8,250 nucleotides of DNA. Origin: Anaerolineae bacterium CG2_30_64_16 (GTDB taxonomy: Bacteria > Chloroflexota > Anaerolineae > CG2-30-64-16). The position numbers were made by a program, and so were the translations under genes. The stretch is taken from assembly GCA_001871755.1 (NCBI GenBank), contig MNXL01000210.1, positions 1-8,250 on the forward strand, in the 5' to 3' direction. Under the pieces are notes generated by a model, which was not told the DNA's origin, ran no database searches, and saw only the letters and a program-made list of their open reading frames with translations. Position 1 is the stretch's first letter. Every line of letters starts with the position of its first letter. This document shows, piece by piece, positions 4,769 to 8,250 of this stretch.

Positions 4769-6064
4769 TCAGGCGCTCGCGAGTTCCTTGGCTGCTTGCA
4801 GATGGCCGCGTGCCGCGCCCAGGTGAGCCAGTAATCGGGACCGTAGTGTGTCGACGGCCGGCTCGTTGGCCAGCGCCTTGATCGCGTCCACCGCGGGCAT
4901 GTGGCCGATCGGCGTTTGCGGATAGTTGTAGCGCGGGTCGCGGCGGTCCATGTTCCAATCCCCGTAGAACACGTCCGCCTCGAAAACCTGGCTGTAATCC
5001 CCCAGGACTTTGCCCCCCATGATCCAGAAGTAGCCGGCCTTGATCCAGTCAGGCCGCTGGTAGCCGCCGATGTCCGCTTCCCCCTCCAGCCAGCGGCAGA
5101 TCAGCGCCACCTGCCGCGCATGTTCATCCGGCGTCAGGCGCGGGTACCGCTTGTCCAGGTCCTGCCAGGGCCGCGGCCCCATCTCGGTGATGCGACAGGG
5201 CACCGCGGCAGCCGGCCCCAGCACCTGTTTCATCTGGTGTTCGTGCACCAGCCACCCCAGGAAGCCGTTGGCATCCTCCATCACGGTGCACCCCGGCCTG
5301 GCTTGCTCACGGCGCAGCTTGTTGATGTATTCGCGGGGATAACCGTGCCAATACCAGCGGTCCAGGGCATCGTACTCCGCCGCGGTGAGTTGTTCGCCGT
5401 GTTGGTTGACATCATCGTATGGGTAGGGTTTCCCCTTCCAGATGAAGCGGTTGAAAGGATAGAGGTGGATGTTGACCGCCAGCCCGCGCTCGAAAAGCTT
5501 CCCCGCGTCCAGGTCTACGGCGATCCGAAACGGGTTGACGTCGATGCCCGGATTGATCGGCGGCAGCGCCATCTCCAGGCCGATCTCCAGGCCATGGCTA
5601 CAGGCGGGCAACGCCCACTCGATCGATTTCACGGCCCAGTCCTCCGGCACCCTGCCATCGGCCCATTCCCGATCGTCGTTGGGCTCGTTCCAGATCTGGA
5701 TATGCTTCACGCCCGCCTTGGCGAGTCCGTCCAGTACGGGAAACGGGATGCCGCCGCGTTGGATGCCGCCGATGCTGCTCAGCCGCAGCGTGGGCTCGAC
5801 GCCGATCGCCAGGAGGTCCCGTATCATCCCCTCGATCCCCGGCTGGGCTGCGCTGGGGATGCCGTTGGGATCCAGCTTGCCCGTGAGCGGGTCATAGTTG
5901 CGCATGCCGCCGATGTCGTGACAAATGAAGAGCGACCCGATTCCCAGCGCCGCGATCTCGCGCAGCCACATGTCCCAGTTGGGGACGTTGTCGTGCTGGA
6001 ATGTGGCGCGCCAGTGAAAGCCGACCCGCTTCAGCTTCCTGGCGCTTGCCGCAGTCGTCGCCAT
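4769..6064 (-). CDS. Clan GH-A-like TIM-barrel glycoside hydrolase
   Basis: A 431-residue protein with the marks of a (beta/alpha)8 glycosidase. IQIWNEPND (123-131) contains the NEP motif whose E127 would be the acid/base, NIHLYPF (198-204) is a typical later strand, and RITEMG (291-296) offers E294 as nucleophile. The order and spacing fit clan GH-A (GH5/GH39-like), but I cannot name the family or substrate. There is no signal peptide. The C-terminus (about 404-431) is an amphipathic Ala/Leu-rich helix similar to that of the upstream partner. ATG6064 is preferred over the GTG three bases earlier because it overlaps the upstream stop as TGATG, and GGAGG lies seven bases before it within that gene. 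The two genes are thus translationally coupled. A phage- or surface-related carbohydrate role is possible but unproven. Confidence 0.75.
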   Translation of the reverse strand: MATTAASARKLKRVGFHWRATFQHDNVPNWDMWLREIAALGIGSLFICHDIGGMRNYDPLTGKLDPNGIPSAAQPGIEGMIRDLLAIGVEPTLRLSSIGGIQRGGIPFPVLDGLAKAGVKHIQIWNEPNDDREWADGRVPEDWAVKSIEWALPACSHGLEIGLEMALPPINPGIDVNPFRIAVDLDAGKLFERGLAVNIHLYPFNRFIWKGKPYPYDDVNQHGEQLTAAEYDALDRWYWHGYPREYINKLRREQARPGCTVMEDANGFLGWLVHEHQMKQVLGPAAAVPCRITEMGPRPWQDLDKRYPRLTPDEHARQVALICRWLEGEADIGGYQRPDWIKAGYFWIMGGKVLGDYSQVFEADVFYGDWNMDRRDPRYNYPQTPIGHMPAVDAIKALANEPAVDTLRSRLLAHLGAARGHLQAAKELASA

Positions 6065-6678
6065 CACCCTGCCTCCAACAGCGCCCGCGCCGCGTCGATC
6101 TCGGCCTGGGCGCGATCCAGCAGCGCCAGCAGTTGCGCCCGCGTCCCTTCGTCGAGCAGCGGCGGGTGTGGCCCCGGCTCCGGCTCCGGCTCAGGCTCTG
6201 GCGTGGGTTCCGGTTCTGGTGTGGGTTCCGGTTCGGGTTCAGGTTCAGGCTGAGGCACGGGCGTCGGCTCAGGTTCCGGTGATGCGACGTCAGCGCCGCG
6301 CTGGAAGACCAGGTAGTAACACGTATTGACGTAGGGATTCTCAGGCAGGCCGGATAGCAGGCCAACAACCTTGTCGGACGTGGCGTCGGAGATGTCCACC
6401 GCATAGACCCCGCGGGCGAACATGGGAAAGTTGCCGTAATAGTTGTCGAGGCCCCGGCCTTTGGTGCGCTCGACCCGCACGCCGCCGTTGGTGATCCGAA
6501 ACGGGTGATTCTCTATCGGCGCGCCGTCCTCATCCAGCACCCGCACGTAGATGTGGTGTTTGTCCCCGGACTCGGCCTGTCCCAGCCAGCGGGCTTCGAC
6601 CAGACGGTATTCGGCGCTGGCGGGGGCTTCCAGGCGCACACCCAGCTTGTCCAATCGAGGGTCCCATGTGCGTTCCAT
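6064..6678 (-). CDS. Beta-sandwich-like protein with Pro-Glu linker and C-terminal helix
   Basis: A 204-residue protein of three parts. Residues 5-127 look like an all-beta domain: it starts WDPRLDKLGVRLE and contains KHHIYVRVLDEDG, GNFPMFARGVYAVD and a final YYLVFQR strand. I recall similar DPRLDxLGV domains attached to hydrolases in Chloroflexota, but the name and ligand are unknown to me. Residues 133-173 are a Pro-Glu/Pro-Thr repeat, an extended stiff linker. Residues 174-203 form an amphipathic helix (RAQLLALLDRAQAEIDAARA). There is no signal peptide. ATG6678 has an AAGGAA ribosome site about eight bases upstream. It is the first gene of a two-gene operon with the GH-A-like protein. A targeting or carbohydrate-binding partner role for the glycosidase is inferred only from context. 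Confidence 0.75.
   Translation of the reverse strand: MERTWDPRLDKLGVRLEAPASAEYRLVEARWLGQAESGDKHHIYVRVLDEDGAPIENHPFRITNGGVRVERTKGRGLDNYYGNFPMFARGVYAVDISDATSDKVVGLLSGLPENPYVNTCYYLVFQRGADVASPEPEPTPVPQPEPEPEPEPTPEPEPTPEPEPEPEPGPHPPLLDEGTRAQLLALLDRAQAEIDAARALLEAG
6160..6282 (-). repeat. Hexamer repeats encoding the Pro-Glu linker
   Basis: On the plus strand this region consists largely of GGNTCN-type hexamers (for example GGCTCC, GGTTCC, GGTTCA), with GGCGTGG- and GGTGTGG-type interruptions. On the coding strand they give Pro-Glu and Pro-Thr pairs. Such tracts expand and contract by slippage in steps of two residues. Confidence 0.8.
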
Positions 6679-6795
6679 AGTTGCAGGTTCCTTTCGTAAT
6701 GACGGCGCCCACGGCGCGCTCGCCTACGGCGCGCTGTTGGCGCAGACGGCAGGCACACGGTCGATGACGCGATCTGGAAGAGCTATTTCAAGACA

Positions 6796-6824
6796 AGGAT
6801 AACACGTCCGCATCGCTTTGACAA
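6796..6824 (-). promoter_or_regulatory. Promoter of the minus-strand glycosidase operon
   Basis: On the minus strand TTGTCA (6824-6819) is five of six to the -35 consensus. After a 17-base spacer follows TATCCT (6801-6796), preceded by TGT as an extended -10. Transcription would start near 6789, giving a leader of about 110 bases. That leader contains a direct repeat ACGGCGCGCT (6711-6720, 6726-6735) of unknown meaning. Confidence 0.5.
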
Positions 6825-6840
6825 GGGGCGATTTGCGCGT

Positions 6841-6869
6841 TTGCGCCAACCGGCGTCCTCGTCTATAAT
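6841..6869 (+). promoter_or_regulatory. Promoter of the DUF1028 gene
   Basis: TATAAT (6864-6869) is a perfect -10. TTGCGC (6841-6846), 17 bases upstream, matches the -35 in its TTG half only. Transcription would start near 6876, leaving a leader of about 158 bases. The -35 lies 16 bases from the -35 of the divergent minus-strand promoter. Confidence 0.55.
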
Positions 6870-6920
6870 CGCCTTGTGCAATATTAGTTCGGAGAATGCG
6901 CTATAGCAGGACCTGTCGGC

Positions 6921-6981
6921 ACTGAGTCTGCACCCACAAGCGGACTCGGTCGGGAGACCGGCCCGAGCAAAGCCGCTTTTT
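6921..6981 (+). promoter_or_regulatory. Attenuator-like competing hairpins in the DUF1028 leader
   Basis: A terminator-like fold pairs AAGCGG (6938-6943) with CCGCTT (6973-6978) and CTCGG (6945-6949) with CCGAG (6963-6967), and ends in a T-run at 6977-6981. An alternative stem pairs ACTGAGTC (6921-6928) with GACTCGGT (6943-6950, one G-U pair) and would disrupt it. A nine-codon frame (ATG6896 to TGA6925) ends within the alternative stem, but its GGAG is too close to the ATG to be convincing. The T-run is short and part of it pairs, so termination strength is uncertain. Confidence 0.35.
6947..6969. repeat. Dispersed 23-bp intergenic motif, copy 2
   Basis: CGGTCGGGAGACCGG and the following bases match positions 2790-2812 at 21 of 23 bases. 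Here the palindrome extends to CGGTC-GGGA-GACCG and forms the tip of the attenuator-like hairpin in the DUF1028 leader. Confidence 0.5.
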
Positions 6982-7033
6982 GCGCTGGCGCCTTTGTGGT
7001 AAGATGGTCCAGACATTCACAACGGAGGAAGAC

Positions 7034-7936
7034 ATGGCAAACAGCTCCGGCGATTCGAGGGATCCTCTCACAAGGCCTTCCACCTTCTCGATCGTGGCCC
7101 GAGACCCCAACACGGGCGACCTGGGGATCGCCGTGCAGTCCAGGTTCCTGGCCGTGGGCGCGGTGGTGCCGTGGGCGCAGGCTGGCGCGGGTGCGGTGGC
7201 CACTCAGGCCTGGGCCAACACCGCGTTCGGCCCGGATGGGCTGGCGCTGTTGGCCGAGGGGCTGACCGCCCAGGCCGCGCTCGACCGCCTGCTCGCGTCC
7301 GACGAGGGCGCGGCGCACCGGCAGGTCGGCATCGTGGACGCGGCGGGCAACGCGGCCACCCACACCGGCTCCGCGTGTATGCATTGGGCCGGCGGCCGGG
7401 TCGGGCCGGGCTACGCGTGCCAGGGCAACATCCTGGTGAGCCAGGCCACGGTGGATGCCCTGGCCGAGACCTTCGAAGCGACGCCGGGCGGGCTTTGCGA
7501 CCGCCTGGTGGCCGCGTTGGCTGCGGCTCAGGCGGCCGGCGGCGACAGCCGCGGCCAGCAATCGGCCGCGCTGTTGGTCGTGCGAGAGGGGGGTGGCTAT
7601 GCGGGCCGCAACGACCGCTTCATCGACCTGCGCGTGGACGATCACCCTGCGCCGATCGACGAGCTGGCCCGCCTGCTGGTGCTCCACAAACTCTACCTCT
7701 TCCCCAGCGATCCGGCCGACCTCCGGCCCGTGGACGAGGCGCTGGCGCGTGAACTCCAGGCTATCCTGGCCCGGGTCGGTCACTACACGGGGTTGCTTTC
7801 CGGCGTGTACGACGAACCGACGCGGATCGCGATGCGGACGTTGGTCGGGATTGAGAACCTGGAGGAGCGCTGGCGCGAGGACGCGCAGATCGACCGCGTG
7901 GTGCTGGCGTTCCTGCGCAACAGGTTCGGGCAGTAG
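7034..7936 (+). CDS. DUF1028 family protein with C-terminal peptidoglycan-binding-like region
   Basis: A 300-residue protein. Residues 17-205 are DUF1028, a family with an Ntn-hydrolase-like fold: TFSIVARDPNTGDLGIAVQS (17-36), QAGAGAVATQAWANTAFGPD (49-68), ACQGNILVS (128-136) and the conserved GGDSRGQQSAALLVV (169-183) with RFIDLRVDDHPAPIDEL. Residues 206-298 (LARLLVLHKLYLF, then VGHYTGLLSGVYDEPTRIAM) resemble the putative peptidoglycan-binding module often fused to DUF1028. The biochemical activity of the family is not established. ATG7034 is set by GGAGGAA (7024-7030); an earlier TTG (6980) keeps the frame open but lies within the leader. The first 16 residues are an extension, since family members usually start right at the TFSIVA strand. 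No signal peptide is seen. A nucleoside hydrolase follows 111 bases downstream in the same direction. Confidence 0.9.
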   Translation: MANSSGDSRDPLTRPSTFSIVARDPNTGDLGIAVQSRFLAVGAVVPWAQAGAGAVATQAWANTAFGPDGLALLAEGLTAQAALDRLLASDEGAAHRQVGIVDAAGNAATHTGSACMHWAGGRVGPGYACQGNILVSQATVDALAETFEATPGGLCDRLVAALAAAQAAGGDSRGQQSAALLVVREGGGYAGRNDRFIDLRVDDHPAPIDELARLLVLHKLYLFPSDPADLRPVDEALARELQAILARVGHYTGLLSGVYDEPTRIAMRTLVGIENLEERWREDAQIDRVVLAFLRNRFGQ

Positions 7937-7988
7937 CGCCGGGCGGTGCGCCGTGGAAAATGGTCTGCTGTAGGCCCGAACGCCTACC

Positions 7989-8013
7989 ACGCACCACGCA
8001 ATACGCAGTACGC
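7989..8013. repeat. Degenerate 7-bp periodic repeat ACGCANN
   Basis: ACGCACC, ACGCAAT, ACGCAGT and a final ACGC follow each other in the gap between the DUF1028 and nucleoside hydrolase genes. Similar short cytosine-rich iterations are common intergenic filler in such genomes; no function is evident. Confidence 0.55.
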
Positions 8014-8047
8014 TCGCTCGCCACAAGTAGACTGCAATGGAGTCCTT

Positions 8048-8250
8048 ATGTCCCCCAAACGCATCATCCTCGACACCGACATCGGCGCCGACGTGGACGA
8101 TTGCCTGGCGCTGGCGTTGATCCTCGCCTCGCCCGAACTCGAATTGCTGGCGGTCACCACAGTCTACGGCGATGTGGCGTTGCGTGCTCGCATGGTCCTG
8201 AAGCTGCTCCGGTTGCGGGGTGTAGCGGGCATGCCGGTGGCGTTGGGGGC
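8048..8250 (+). CDS. Nucleoside hydrolase, N-terminal part (cut by window end)
   Basis: Only the first 67 codons are present. The start MSPKRIILDTDIGADVDDCLA carries the calcium-binding Asp cluster (D9, D11, D15, D17, D18) of inosine/uridine-preferring nucleoside hydrolases. The second conserved strand AVTTVYGD (35-42) follows. These enzymes cleave the N-glycosidic bond of ribonucleosides to give base and ribose in purine/pyrimidine salvage. The usual DTDPGxDD has Ile for Pro here, a tolerated variant. ATG8048 has GGAG at 8039-8042, five bases upstream. Whether it is co-transcribed with the DUF1028 gene (111-base gap, no clear terminator or promoter seen) is open. Substrate preference cannot be read from this fragment. 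Confidence 0.88.
   Translation, partial: MSPKRIILDTDIGADVDDCLALALILASPELELLAVTTVYGDVALRARMVLKLLRLRGVAGMPVALG

Noticed and set aside
4901..6253. 450-codon open frame on the plus strand
   Set aside because: It is antisense to the GH-A-like gene and the Pro-Glu linker; its Gly-Ser tail is only the reverse reading of the hexamer repeats.
6884..8026. 380-codon open frame on the minus strand
   Set aside because: It is antisense to the DUF1028 gene; low-complexity Arg/Ala/His composition and no domain.

Overview
The window is a GC-rich bacterial segment (most genes strongly prefer G/C at third codon positions) with compact genes, good Shine-Dalgarno sites and many short intergenic repeats. The gene content (paired MacB/LolD-type ATPases, a protealysin-type M4 peptidase with its inhibitor, a DUF1028 protein, a nucleoside hydrolase, a GxxExxR protein) fits a Chloroflexota (Anaerolineae-like) genome. 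That placement is inference from style and families; no rRNA or marker gene is present.

Left part (1-2716, + strand): a two-domain GxxExxR / PD-(D/E)XK-like protein (134-934) with visibly lower-GC coding sequence is bracketed by two related arrays of short tandem repeats (about 51-122 and 957-1010). Directly after the second array come two ABC ATPase genes (1011-2012 and 2036-2716) of the lipoprotein/macrolide-exporter (LolD/MacB/FtsE) class. The first ATPase carries a C-terminal AbrB-like swapped-hairpin module. No permease is visible, so the partner probably lies upstream of the window.

Middle part (2717-4586, + strand): a near-consensus sigma70 promoter (TTGACA-17-TATACT) leads into a short leader with a possible 37-residue upstream ORF that overlaps the start of an M4 metallopeptidase gene (3023-4282). 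Four bases downstream lies a 99-residue emfourin-like inhibitor gene (4287-4586). This is the protealysin-emfourin arrangement: protease plus cognate cytoplasmic inhibitor. The protease N-terminus is extended by a 15-bp minisatellite that puts an in-frame ATG in each unit. Two perfect long inverted repeats lie at the protease/inhibitor junction and inside the inhibitor gene.

Right part (4587-8250): a MITE/REP-like element (4676-4762) separates the protease module from a convergent minus-strand operon, 6678 to 4769. That operon encodes a beta-sandwich protein with a Pro-Glu linker and, translationally coupled, a clan GH-A-like TIM-barrel glycosidase; both end in a similar amphipathic helix. 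A compact divergent promoter region (about 6796-6869) serves this operon and the plus-strand DUF1028 gene (7034-7936), whose leader contains competing hairpins resembling an attenuator. A nucleoside hydrolase gene (8048 onward) is cut by the window end.

The most interesting signals are the repeat-bracketed GxxExxR cassette, the regulatory architecture of the protease-inhibitor pair (uORF, Met minisatellite, two strong hairpins), the coupled glycosidase/beta-sandwich pair, and the DUF1028 leader. No complete new defence or mobile system is demonstrated by the sequence alone.
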